This document shows, in pieces, positions 1 to 6,375 of a stretch of 12,723 bases of DNA (position 1 is its first letter; each line of letters begins with the position of its first letter). A model generated the notes under the pieces. The model was given only the letters and a program-made list of their open reading frames with translations, was not told the DNA's origin and did not search any database. The translations under genes and the position numbers were made by a program. Source of the stretch: Flavobacterium psychrophilum (GTDB taxonomy: Bacteria > Bacteroidota > Bacteroidia > Flavobacteriales > Flavobacteriaceae); NCBI GenBank assembly GCA_945907225.1, contig CAMDSN010000024.1, positions 1-12,723 of the forward strand. Direction: 5' to 3'.

Positions 1-69
1 GTCATAAAGCAAAAAAAATAACAATCTATCAACTCTAATCCTTTGGAAATTATAATTTAAGGCTTTCAA

Positions 70-2265
70 CTAATTCGCTACTTCGCTAATAAATTTAATT
101 CGCAACAATCTTAATTCTTCAATATCATATTCGCCGTCAAACTCTTTCAAGGCGTCTTCGATATTATCAGATTCTGATTCCATAAAATAGTTATGAATTT
201 CCTCTTGTTGTTCTTCATCAAGAATTTCATTTATCCAATAATTAATATTTAATTTTGTTCCCGAATTTACAATTTGCTCCATTTCTTTCAACAAATTCTC
301 CATCGTAAATCCTTTAGCATTTGCAATATCCTCCAGTGATAATTTTCTGTCAATATTTTGGATAATATATAATTTGCTTGCCGAATTAGCGCCAGTTGAT
401 TTCACTACAAGATCATCAGGACGAATAATATCATTGTCAGTTACATATCTCGCAATAAGCTCCACAAATTCTTTTCCATATTTTTTTGCTTTACCTTCGC
501 CAACACCATGAATATTTATAAGTTCATCTATAGAAATTGGGTATTTTAGAGACATATCCTCAAGTGAAGGATCTTGAAAAACCACAAAAGGAGGCACGCT
601 TAATTTCTTGGCTACTTTTTTCCGCAATTCACGCAACATAGTCATTAAAGCATCATCTGCTGTTCCGGCAACTTTAGATGCTGTGACGATAGCTTCATCT
701 TCAGCTTCATTATATTCATGATCCTCAGACATCATAAACTCAGTCGGTTTTTTAATAAAATCATGACCTTTATCTGATACTTTTAAAATTCCGTAAGTTT
801 CAATATCTTTTGTTAAAAGGCCTTCAACTAATACCTGACGTATTAAAGCCATCCAATACCTTTCTTCATAATCCTTTCCAACACCAAAGAAAGTCTGAGA
901 ATCCGTCCGATGTGCTTTAATCACGGCATTCAATCTACCTATTAGCGTGAAGCAAATCTCTTTTGACTTATATAAATATTTGGTGTCTCTTACAACTTCT
1001 AAAAGTATTTTAACTTGGTTTTTGGATTCTACTTTTGTTTTTGGATTCTGAACATTATCGTCCATATCGGCACCTTCACCTGTTTCACTGTTGAATTCTT
1101 CTCCAAAGTAATGAAGTAAAAATTTGCGTCTTGATATTGATGTCTCAGCATAAGCGACTACTTCTTGCAGGAGCGCAAAACCAATTTCTTGTTCTGCTAC
1201 TGGTTTTCCAGCCATAAACTTTTCTAACTTTTCAACGTCTTTATAAGAATAATAAGCTAAACAATGACCTTCACCGCCATCTCTTCCGCCGCGTCCTGTT
1301 TCTTGGTAATAGCTTTCTAACGATTTTGGAATATCATGATGTATTACGAAACGAACATCCGGCTTGTCAATCCCCATTCCAAATGCAATAGTAGCAACCA
1401 CTACATCAACATCTTCCATCAAAAACATATCTTGGTGTTTGGCTCTTGTTTTACCATCTAAGCCAGCATGATAAGGCACAGCAGAGATTCCGTTGACCTG
1501 TAAAACCTCAGCGATTTCCTCAACTTTTTTTCGACTCAAACAATAAATAATACCCGATTTCCCTTTATGCTGTTTAATAAATCGAATAATATCAGACTCT
1601 ATATTTTTAGTTTTGGTTCGTACTTCATAAAATAAGTTGGGACGATTGAAAGATGCTTTGAAAGTTACTGCATCTGACATATCCAAATTCTTTAAAATAT
1701 CTTCTTGAACTTTTGGAGTTGCCGTAGCAGTTAATCCAATAACAGGCACATCACCAATAAGCTTTATTATAGATTTTAAATTCCTGTATTCAGGCCTAAA
1801 ATCATGCCCCCATTCTGAAATACAATGAGCTTCATCTATTGCGACAAAAGATATTTTTACCTTTTGAAGAAACGCTACGTATTCGTCTTTTGTTAATGAT
1901 TCTGGAGCAACATACAATAGTTTTGTAATTCCAGAAGTGATATCTTTCTTTACCTGGTTTATCTCGGTTTTTGTTAGTGAAGAATTTAATACGTGAGCAA
2001 TACCATTTTCAGAGGACAAACTCCGAATTGCATCAACTTGGTTTTTCATTAAAGCAATTAGAGGTGACACAACAATTGCAGTGCCTTCTTGAATCAGAGC
2101 AGGCAACTGATAACAAAGTGATTTCCCTCCTCCTGTTGGCATAATAACAAAAGTATTATTCTTACCAATAATACTTTTTATGACTTGTTCTTGTAATCCC
2201 TTAAAATTGCTAAAACCAAAATATTTTTTTAATTCTTTATGAATGTCAATTTCGTCTAATTTCAT
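70..2265 (-). CDS. recQ: ATP-dependent DNA helicase RecQ
   Basis: A 3'-5' superfamily 2 DNA helicase for recombination and repair of stalled forks. With the ATG at 2265 it is 731 residues long. Helicase core: Walker A PTGGGKS (43-49), DEAH box (144-147), GLTATAT (177-183), a motif IV region near 238-250, and motif V/VI with QETGRGGRDG (321-330). After the core come an RQC winged-helix region (about 409-515), an HRDC domain (about 545-610) and a C-terminal helix-turn-helix-like tail (about 628-731) typical of longer RecQ proteins. The start could be extended to a TTG at 2298. I prefer 2265 because the extension begins at or before the predicted transcription start, and family members begin near the MKLDEIDIHKEL segment. 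Oddity: the zinc-binding region that follows the helicase core (378-405) has none of the usual four cysteines. Transcribed away from kdsD. Family assignment is secure. Confidence 0.96.
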   Translation of the reverse strand: MKLDEIDIHKELKKYFGFSNFKGLQEQVIKSIIGKNNTFVIMPTGGGKSLCYQLPALIQEGTAIVVSPLIALMKNQVDAIRSLSSENGIAHVLNSSLTKTEINQVKKDITSGITKLLYVAPESLTKDEYVAFLQKVKISFVAIDEAHCISEWGHDFRPEYRNLKSIIKLIGDVPVIGLTATATPKVQEDILKNLDMSDAVTFKASFNRPNLFYEVRTKTKNIESDIIRFIKQHKGKSGIIYCLSRKKVEEIAEVLQVNGISAVPYHAGLDGKTRAKHQDMFLMEDVDVVVATIAFGMGIDKPDVRFVIHHDIPKSLESYYQETGRGGRDGGEGHCLAYYSYKDVEKLEKFMAGKPVAEQEIGFALLQEVVAYAETSISRRKFLLHYFGEEFNSETGEGADMDDNVQNPKTKVESKNQVKILLEVVRDTKYLYKSKEICFTLIGRLNAVIKAHRTDSQTFFGVGKDYEERYWMALIRQVLVEGLLTKDIETYGILKVSDKGHDFIKKPTEFMMSEDHEYNEAEDEAIVTASKVAGTADDALMTMLRELRKKVAKKLSVPPFVVFQDPSLEDMSLKYPISIDELINIHGVGEGKAKKYGKEFVELIARYVTDNDIIRPDDLVVKSTGANSASKLYIIQNIDRKLSLEDIANAKGFTMENLLKEMEQIVNSGTKLNINYWINEILDEEQQEEIHNYFMESESDNIEDALKEFDGEYDIEELRLLRIKFISEVAN

Positions 2266-2267
2266 TC

Positions 2268-2295
2268 TTGTTAATAGTATTTTTACATAAATTTG
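2268..2295 (+). promoter_or_regulatory. Predicted kdsD-tatC operon promoter
   Basis: TTG at 2268-2270, a 17-base spacer and TAAATTTG at 2288-2295 match the Bacteroidota -33/-7 consensus exactly. Transcription would start around 2302 and leave a leader of about 49 bases before the TTG start codon of kdsD. The element lies in the recQ leader, and its -7 box coincides with the predicted recQ transcription start, so the two promoters would compete. Predicted from sequence only. Confidence 0.5.
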
Positions 2296-2301
2296 CAATT
2301 A

Positions 2302-2332
2302 TAAAGATACTACTTTCTTTTTCATACACAAA
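2302..2332 (-). promoter_or_regulatory. Predicted recQ promoter, Bacteroidota type
   Basis: Read on the minus strand, TTTG (complement of 2329-2332) is followed by 19 bases and then TATCTTTA (complement of 2302-2309). This matches the flavobacterial TTG-N17-23-TAnnTTTG consensus except for the last base. Transcription would begin near 2295, about 30 bases before the preferred ATG at 2265. That argues against the longer TTG-initiated form of RecQ. Predicted from sequence only. Confidence 0.55.
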
Positions 2333-2350
2333 TTTTAAATTCTTACTATT

Positions 2351-3316
2351 TTGATAAACAAAGAAACCATTTTAGCATCTGCAAAAAGAACCATTTTGTC
2401 TGAAAGTCAATCGATAGCAAAGCTAACCGAATTTTTAGATGACAACTTTGTAAATACCATAACGCTGCTATCTAATTTAAAGGGACGATTAATTATAACT
2501 GGAATTGGTAAAAGTGCCATTATAGCCCAAAAGATTGTTGCTACTTTAAATTCTACTGGCACACCTTCGCTATTTCTTCATGCCTCTGAGGCCATTCATG
2601 GCGATTTAGGAATGGTACAACCAGGAGATGCGGTTATTTGTATTTCAAAAAGTGGGAATAGTCCTGAAATAAAGGCATTAGTTCCTTTATTAAAAAATTT
2701 CGGAAATAAACTTATTGCTATAACTGGAAATGCAACTTCATTTTTAAGTAATGAAGCTGATTTTACATTAAATACTTATGTGGAATCCGAATCTTGCCCC
2801 ATAAATTTAGCCCCAACAGATAGTACTACTGCGCAATTAGTAATGGGAGACGCATTAGCGGTTTGCCTTATGGAAATAAAAAAAATTACTCCCGAAGATT
2901 TTGCTAAATATCACCCTGGTGGCGCATTAGGAAAAAAATTATTGTTCCGAGTTGCTGACATGCTCGGTGCGAGTCAACAACCTAAAGTTGCCCCAAATGC
3001 TACAATTAAAAATGTAATTAGTGAAATATCTGAAAAACGATTGGGTGTTACAGCTGTTATAGAAAATGAACAAATCGTTGGAATTATTACCGATGGTGAC
3101 ATTAGAAGAATGCTAGATCAAACGGACACCATATCACAATTAACTGCCGCAGATATTATGACTAAAAATCCGAAAATAATAAAATCTACTGATATGGTTA
3201 GCGATGCCTTGAATGTATTAGAATATTTTTCGATTACACAACTTGTAGTAGCTGACAACGGGTGTTATAAAGGGATTATCCATCTGCACGACATAATAAA
3301 AGAAGGAATTTTATAA
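2351..3316 (+). CDS. kdsD: Arabinose-5-phosphate isomerase, KdsD/KpsF family
   Basis: Interconverts D-ribulose 5-phosphate and D-arabinose 5-phosphate, the first step of Kdo synthesis for LPS; cytoplasmic. The 321 residues hold an N-terminal SIS sugar-isomerase domain (about 30-195) and a C-terminal pair of CBS domains (about 207-262 and 268-321), the standard architecture. K54, E106, E147 and H188 (in YHPGGALGK) sit at a constant offset of five from the catalytic residues of Escherichia coli KdsD (K59, E111, E152, H193), so an active enzyme is expected. The start codon is TTG: an in-frame TAA lies at 2336-2338 and the next internal Met is M88, inside the SIS domain. The stop codon shares one base with the tatC start (TAATG), so translation is probably coupled. 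Capsule-specific KpsF has the same fold, but no capsule-export genes adjoin it, so the housekeeping KdsD role is preferred. Confidence 0.93.
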   Translation: MINKETILASAKRTILSESQSIAKLTEFLDDNFVNTITLLSNLKGRLIITGIGKSAIIAQKIVATLNSTGTPSLFLHASEAIHGDLGMVQPGDAVICISKSGNSPEIKALVPLLKNFGNKLIAITGNATSFLSNEADFTLNTYVESESCPINLAPTDSTTAQLVMGDALAVCLMEIKKITPEDFAKYHPGGALGKKLLFRVADMLGASQQPKVAPNATIKNVISEISEKRLGVTAVIENEQIVGIITDGDIRRMLDQTDTISQLTAADIMTKNPKIIKSTDMVSDALNVLEYFSITQLVVADNGCYKGIIHLHDIIKEGIL

Positions 3317-4137
3317 TGGCAAAAAAAGCGCTTAATGAAATGTCCTTCCTTGACCATCTTGAAGCTTTAAGATGGGTATTGGTAAGAAGTTCCGCCGCAG
3401 TTTTAGTGATGGCGGTATTTTCATATTTTTTTGCAGATTATATTTTTAACGATCTCATTTTTGGCCCAACAGATCCTGGATTTATTACCTATCGTTTTTT
3501 TTGTGACGCTTCCCATTTTTTAGGCTTTGCCGATAGTATTTGTATAGAGAAATTAAACTTCATCATTCAGAATACTGAAATGGAAGGTCAGGTCAATATT
3601 TTTGTTTGGGTTTGTATCACAATAGGTTTCATTCTAGCTTTCCCGTTCATATTATGGGAACTATGGAAATTTATAAGCCCAGCGCTTTATGAAAAAGAAA
3701 AAGAACACGCTAAACTTTTCATATTTATTGCTTCTCTTCTCTTCTTTTTAGGTGTTCTCTTTGGCTATTTTGTAATTGTCCCTATGTCTGTCAATTTTTT
3801 GGCTACTTTCTCAATTAGTGAAATTGTGAAGAATCAGTTTAGTATTGACTCTTATGTAAGTATGGTAAAGACTGCAGTTATTGCTGGTGGTCTATTTTTT
3901 GAATTGCCTATAATTATTTATTTCTTAACTAAACTTGGTTTAGTAGGCCCTAATTTTTTAAGAAAATACAGAAAATATGCCATTGTGATTGTATTAATTG
4001 TAGCAGCTATTGTAACCCCACCTGATGTTGTTAGTCAGATAACCGTTGCGATTCCGATGTTGTTAATTTATGAAGTTAGTATATGGATTTCTGCAGCAGT
4101 AGAAAAAAACAAAAAGCAAAATGAACAAGCAAGTTAA
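3316..4137 (+). CDS. tatC: Sec-independent protein translocase subunit TatC
   Basis: Inner-membrane receptor of the twin-arginine pathway, which binds signal peptides and exports folded proteins together with TatA/TatB-type subunits. The 273 residues hold the expected six membrane segments: about 22-40, 95-113, 134-156, 186-206, 221-233 and 243-262. TatC hallmarks are visible: FLDHLEALRW near the N terminus (11-20), the FP-E-W-F-P-LY-E pattern at 109-128, FFELP (194-198) and TPPDVVSQ (234-241). The first periplasmic loop (about 42-93) is long and contains two cysteines (C63, C76). The gene starts on the last base of kdsD and overlaps the next gene by 17 bases, which points to one operon. No tatA or tatB is present here, so those subunits must be encoded elsewhere. 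Confidence 0.95.
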   Translation: MAKKALNEMSFLDHLEALRWVLVRSSAAVLVMAVFSYFFADYIFNDLIFGPTDPGFITYRFFCDASHFLGFADSICIEKLNFIIQNTEMEGQVNIFVWVCITIGFILAFPFILWELWKFISPALYEKEKEHAKLFIFIASLLFFLGVLFGYFVIVPMSVNFLATFSISEIVKNQFSIDSYVSMVKTAVIAGGLFFELPIIIYFLTKLGLVGPNFLRKYRKYAIVIVLIVAAIVTPPDVVSQITVAIPMLLIYEVSIWISAAVEKNKKQNEQAS

Positions 4138-4465
4138 AGAATTTAATGATTATCGCTCAAAGATGAATGCCAAATTATTGGACGATAACAACAAAATAGT
4201 GAAACGGATTTTCAATTTAGACACTAATGCATATGCTGATGGGGTATTAGATAAAAAAACCAAAGAACTACTTGGTCTTGTAGCATCTACAGTATTGCGA
4301 TGTGATGACTGTATTAAATATCATTTGGAAACAAGTCACAAATTGGGCGTTTCGAAAGATGAAATGATGGAAACTATGGGAATTGCAACTCTAGTAGGCG
4401 GTACAATTGTTATCCCTCATTTAAGAAAAGCCTACGAGTTTTGGGAAGCACTTGAAAATAATTAA
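4121..4465 (+). CDS. Carboxymuconolactone decarboxylase family protein (AhpD-like)
   Basis: A 114-residue all-helical protein of the carboxymuconolactone decarboxylase/AhpD superfamily. The redox signature CDDC at 61-64 followed by H68 (CxxCxxxH) is that of alkylhydroperoxidase-like members, so a thiol-based peroxidase or disulfide-reductase role is more likely than lactone decarboxylation. The true substrate cannot be read from the sequence. No signal peptide or membrane segment is visible, so it is probably cytoplasmic. Its start lies 17 bases inside tatC in another frame, which implies translational coupling with the kdsD-tatC run. The last bases of the gene, including the stop codon, are the first part of a 14-base tandem repeat. 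Confidence 0.9.
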   Translation: MNKQVKEFNDYRSKMNAKLLDDNNKIVKRIFNLDTNAYADGVLDKKTKELLGLVASTVLRCDDCIKYHLETSHKLGVSKDEMMETMGIATLVGGTIVIPHLRKAYEFWEALENN

Positions 4466-4488
4466 CAATTGATAATTAACAATTAATA
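4461..4488. repeat. 14-base tandem repeat across the stop codon
   Basis: Two adjacent 14-base units, ATTAACAATTGATA (4461-4474) and ATTAACAATTAATA (4475-4488), differ at one base. A degenerate third unit may follow. The first unit contains the TAA stop codon of the preceding gene (4463-4465). The stretch 4466-4492 is also an imperfect inverted repeat with CAATT/AATTG ends, but an all-A/T stem would be weak. Confidence 0.7.
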
Positions 4489-4577
4489 ATTGGTTAAAAT
4501 TATAAATCCTTAATTCGAGAATTTGTTTATTTGCGCTTTATAAAGCTTAGTTACTTAGAACCCCTAGAACACCAAAT
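4489..4577 (+). other. AT-rich spacer upstream of lptB
   Basis: The rest of the 112-base gap before lptB. It contains TTTATTTG at 4526-4533, one base from the TAnnTTTG -7 consensus, but no well-placed TTG lies upstream of it, so the promoter evidence is weak. A small direct repeat, TTAGAAC at 4554-4560 and CTAGAAC at 4564-4570, lies just before the start codon. No clear Shine-Dalgarno sequence, terminator or RNA gene is visible. Whether lptB has its own promoter or is read through from the upstream operon cannot be decided. Confidence 0.35.
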
Positions 4578-5318
4578 ATGAAATTAAGAGCCGAAAATTT
4601 AGTAAAAACATATAAAGGAAGAAGCGTTGTTAAAGGAATATCTGTAGAGGTAAACCAAGGTGAAATTGTTGGCCTTTTAGGTCCAAACGGCGCTGGAAAA
4701 ACAACTTCATTTTATATGATTGTAGGATTAGTAAAACCCAATTCAGGAAATATTTATTTAGACGATCTCAATATTACTGAATACCCAATGTATAAAAGAG
4801 CCCAAAATGGCATTGGTTATTTAGCGCAAGAAGCGTCAGTATTTAGAAAATTAAGTATTGAAGACAACATTTTAAGTGTGTTGCAACTCACCAAATATAC
4901 CAAAGAAGAGCAAATTGCAAAAATGGAGAGTTTAATTGCTGAATTTAGCTTAGAACATATAAGAACAAACAGAGGAGATTTGCTGTCTGGTGGAGAGAGA
5001 AGAAGAACTGAAATTGCTAGAGCACTTGCTACAGATCCGAAATTTATTTTACTCGACGAACCTTTTGCTGGAGTTGATCCTGTTGCGGTTGAGGACATAC
5101 AACGAATTGTAGCCCAATTAAAAAACAAGAATATAGGAATTTTAATAACAGATCATAATGTTCAAGAAACATTAGCTATTACTGATAAAACCTACCTCAT
5201 GTTTGAAGGAGGGATTTTAAAAGCGGGCATCCCTGAAGATCTAGCTGCTGATGAAATGGTTAGAAAAGTATACCTTGGACAAAACTTTGAACTCCGTAAA
5301 AAAAAGCTTGAATTTTAG
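4578..5318 (+). CDS. lptB: LPS export ABC transporter ATP-binding protein LptB
   Basis: The cytoplasmic ATPase that, as a dimer with LptF and LptG, extracts LPS from the inner membrane and drives it along the Lpt bridge to the outer membrane. At 246 residues it has the usual family length. Walker A GPNGAGKTT (35-43), Q-loop around Q84, ABC signature LSGGE (136-140), Walker B FILLDEPF (156-163) and the switch histidine H193 are all present, so it should be active. The LLSGGERRRTEIARAL stretch and the downstream DEPFAGVDP are characteristic of LptB rather than branched-chain amino-acid transporters. A short basic C-terminal tail (RKKKLEF) follows the domain. No lptF, lptG or lptA is nearby. It lies two bases before the DUF5808 gene, so the pair is surely co-transcribed. 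Confidence 0.94.
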   Translation: MKLRAENLVKTYKGRSVVKGISVEVNQGEIVGLLGPNGAGKTTSFYMIVGLVKPNSGNIYLDDLNITEYPMYKRAQNGIGYLAQEASVFRKLSIEDNILSVLQLTKYTKEEQIAKMESLIAEFSLEHIRTNRGDLLSGGERRRTEIARALATDPKFILLDEPFAGVDPVAVEDIQRIVAQLKNKNIGILITDHNVQETLAITDKTYLMFEGGILKAGIPEDLAADEMVRKVYLGQNFELRKKKLEF

Positions 5319-5320
5319 AA

Positions 5321-5548
5321 ATGGGCAAATCTGATAAGGAGCAAATTGAAAAATGGCATAAAGATTCTAAAAACTGGAAATTAGGTGTTTTCTATTTTAA
5401 TAAAAAAGACAGTAGAATTTTTGTAGACAAACCCAATCCAAATTTTGGTATAACACTCAACTTCGCAAATCCAAAATCATTAGTTGTAATAATTGTATCA
5501 GCGCTCTTTTTTGGATTAATAATGTATATGATTGATAAGAAAAAATAA
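5321..5548 (+). CDS. Small membrane protein with DUF5808 domain
   Basis: A 75-residue protein of unknown function. Residues about 19-52 match the DUF5808 pattern: a GVFYFN strand, a K-D-RIFV segment and a GITLNFANP segment, as in proteins with the G-FY-N-D-R-V core. One membrane helix follows at about 54-71 and a KKK end, so by the positive-inside rule the C terminus is probably cytoplasmic. That would put the acidic and lysine-rich N-terminal domain in the periplasm, but the N-terminal lysines make the topology uncertain. The start is the ATG two bases after the lptB stop, so the two genes are co-transcribed and perhaps translationally coupled. A link to LptB is suggested by position only. 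The gene ends five bases from the convergent pssA stop. Confidence 0.82.
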   Translation: MGKSDKEQIEKWHKDSKNWKLGVFYFNKKDSRIFVDKPNPNFGITLNFANPKSLVVIIVSALFFGLIMYMIDKKK

Positions 5549-5553
5549 GACTT

Positions 5554-6267
5554 TTAGAGCGCTTTATTTATCAATTTGTTATTTACAATGGAAAGTAAAA
5601 CGTAACTAATTATTATCAATGGAATTGCTGCTATTTGAAGAAAAACTAACAGGAGCACCGAAACAGAAACGAAGAAAACTTGCACTTTATATTTAGTAAA
5701 AGTAAAATCTTTAATCTTCAAAGAAAATAAAGGAATTTCAGCATTCATGATGTAGGCACTTAATAAAACCAAAGCGACTATAACCCAACTAGAATTTAAT
5801 ATCTCACTCAAAGGACTCAATTGACTCGTGTGATCTAGTAAAGGCAAACTAGTAAAAAAAAGAGCATTTGCTGGGGTTGGAAGTCCAATAAAGGAATCGG
5901 TTTGTCTAACGTCTATATTAAATTTCGCCAATCGATAGCAAGCTGCCAAAGTTATAACAAAACCAAAATAAGGCAAATAACTCTCTAATCCTACATTGTT
6001 ATGAGTTTTTAACATTGAAAATACAACATATCCCGGGACAAAGCCACTCGTTATCATATCGGCTAAAGAGTCTAATTGAACACCTAATGGCCCTGAAACA
6101 TTAAATTTTCGTGCAAAGAAACCATCAAAAAAATCAAAAAAAATTCCTAAACAAACCAGATAAAAAGCAAGATCATACTTCAAATCAGATAGCATTACAA
6201 CCGCCCCACAACCAGCTAACATATTTAGGAAAGTAAACAGATTTGGAATCATTGTTTTAATTCGCAT
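5554..6267 (-). CDS. pssA: CDP-diacylglycerol-serine O-phosphatidyltransferase
   Basis: Integral membrane enzyme that joins L-serine to CDP-diacylglycerol and releases CMP, giving phosphatidylserine, the precursor of phosphatidylethanolamine. In 237 residues the complete CDP-alcohol phosphatidyltransferase motif is present with exact spacing: D45-x2-D48-G49-x2-A52-R53-x8-G62-x3-D66-x3-D70. The GLPTPANA segment (128-135) marks the serine-transferase branch rather than PgsA or cardiolipin synthase. Several hydrophobic stretches (about 8-26, 32-50, 72-88, 98-114, 160-176, 196-227) give a multi-pass topology. The start ATG at 6267 gives MRIKTMIPNL; an internal Met at codon 6 is possible but less likely. 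A good -7 box lies about 30 bases upstream. The 3' end faces the DUF5808 gene with only five bases between stop codons. Confidence 0.93.
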   Translation of the reverse strand: MRIKTMIPNLFTFLNMLAGCGAVVMLSDLKYDLAFYLVCLGIFFDFFDGFFARKFNVSGPLGVQLDSLADMITSGFVPGYVVFSMLKTHNNVGLESYLPYFGFVITLAACYRLAKFNIDVRQTDSFIGLPTPANALFFTSLPLLDHTSQLSPLSEILNSSWVIVALVLLSAYIMNAEIPLFSLKIKDFTFTKYKVQVFFVSVSVLLLVFLQIAAIPLIIISYVLLSIVNNKLINKAL

Positions 6268-6296
6268 TGCTTAGATTTTGTTATTTTAAAGATTCG

Positions 6297-6304
6297 CAAA
6301 TTTA
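6297..6304 (-). promoter_or_regulatory. Predicted -7 box for pssA
   Basis: The minus strand reads TAAATTTG, an exact TAnnTTTG match, 30 to 37 bases before the pssA ATG; this is close to the spacing seen for recQ. No TTG is found 17-23 bases further upstream, so only half of the promoter is supported. Confidence 0.4.
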
Positions 6305-6330
6305 ATATAATAAGTTATAGCATTCTACGT

Positions 6331-6360
6331 TTTGTATTAGAGATTTTTATTTGATATTTG
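6331..6360 (+). promoter_or_regulatory. Predicted promoter for porV2
   Basis: TTTG at 6331-6334, an 18-base spacer and GATATTTG at 6353-6360 fit the Bacteroidota promoter with one mismatch (first base of TAnnTTTG). Transcription would start around 6367 and leave a very short leader, about nine bases, before the TTG start codon at 6376. That short leader is a reason for caution. Confidence 0.35.
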
Positions 6361-6375
6361 TAAAAAGAAATTACC

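Noticed and set aside
1..69. Possible recQ terminator: 12-base palindrome AAATTATAATTT (47-58) with flanking CCTT/AAGG, and a run of A at 11-18 (T run on the recQ strand).
   Set aside because: The stem is almost all A/T with an uneven bulge, and the T run is more than 20 bases from the stem, so it does not look like a working intrinsic terminator. No gene is supported in these 69 bases.
4526..4533. TTTATTTG as a -7 box for lptB.
   Set aside because: One mismatch and no correctly spaced TTG upstream; noted within the spacer entry only.
4817..5128. 103-codon open frame opposite lptB.
   Set aside because: It lies fully antisense to the conserved ABC domain and resembles no family; a shadow frame.
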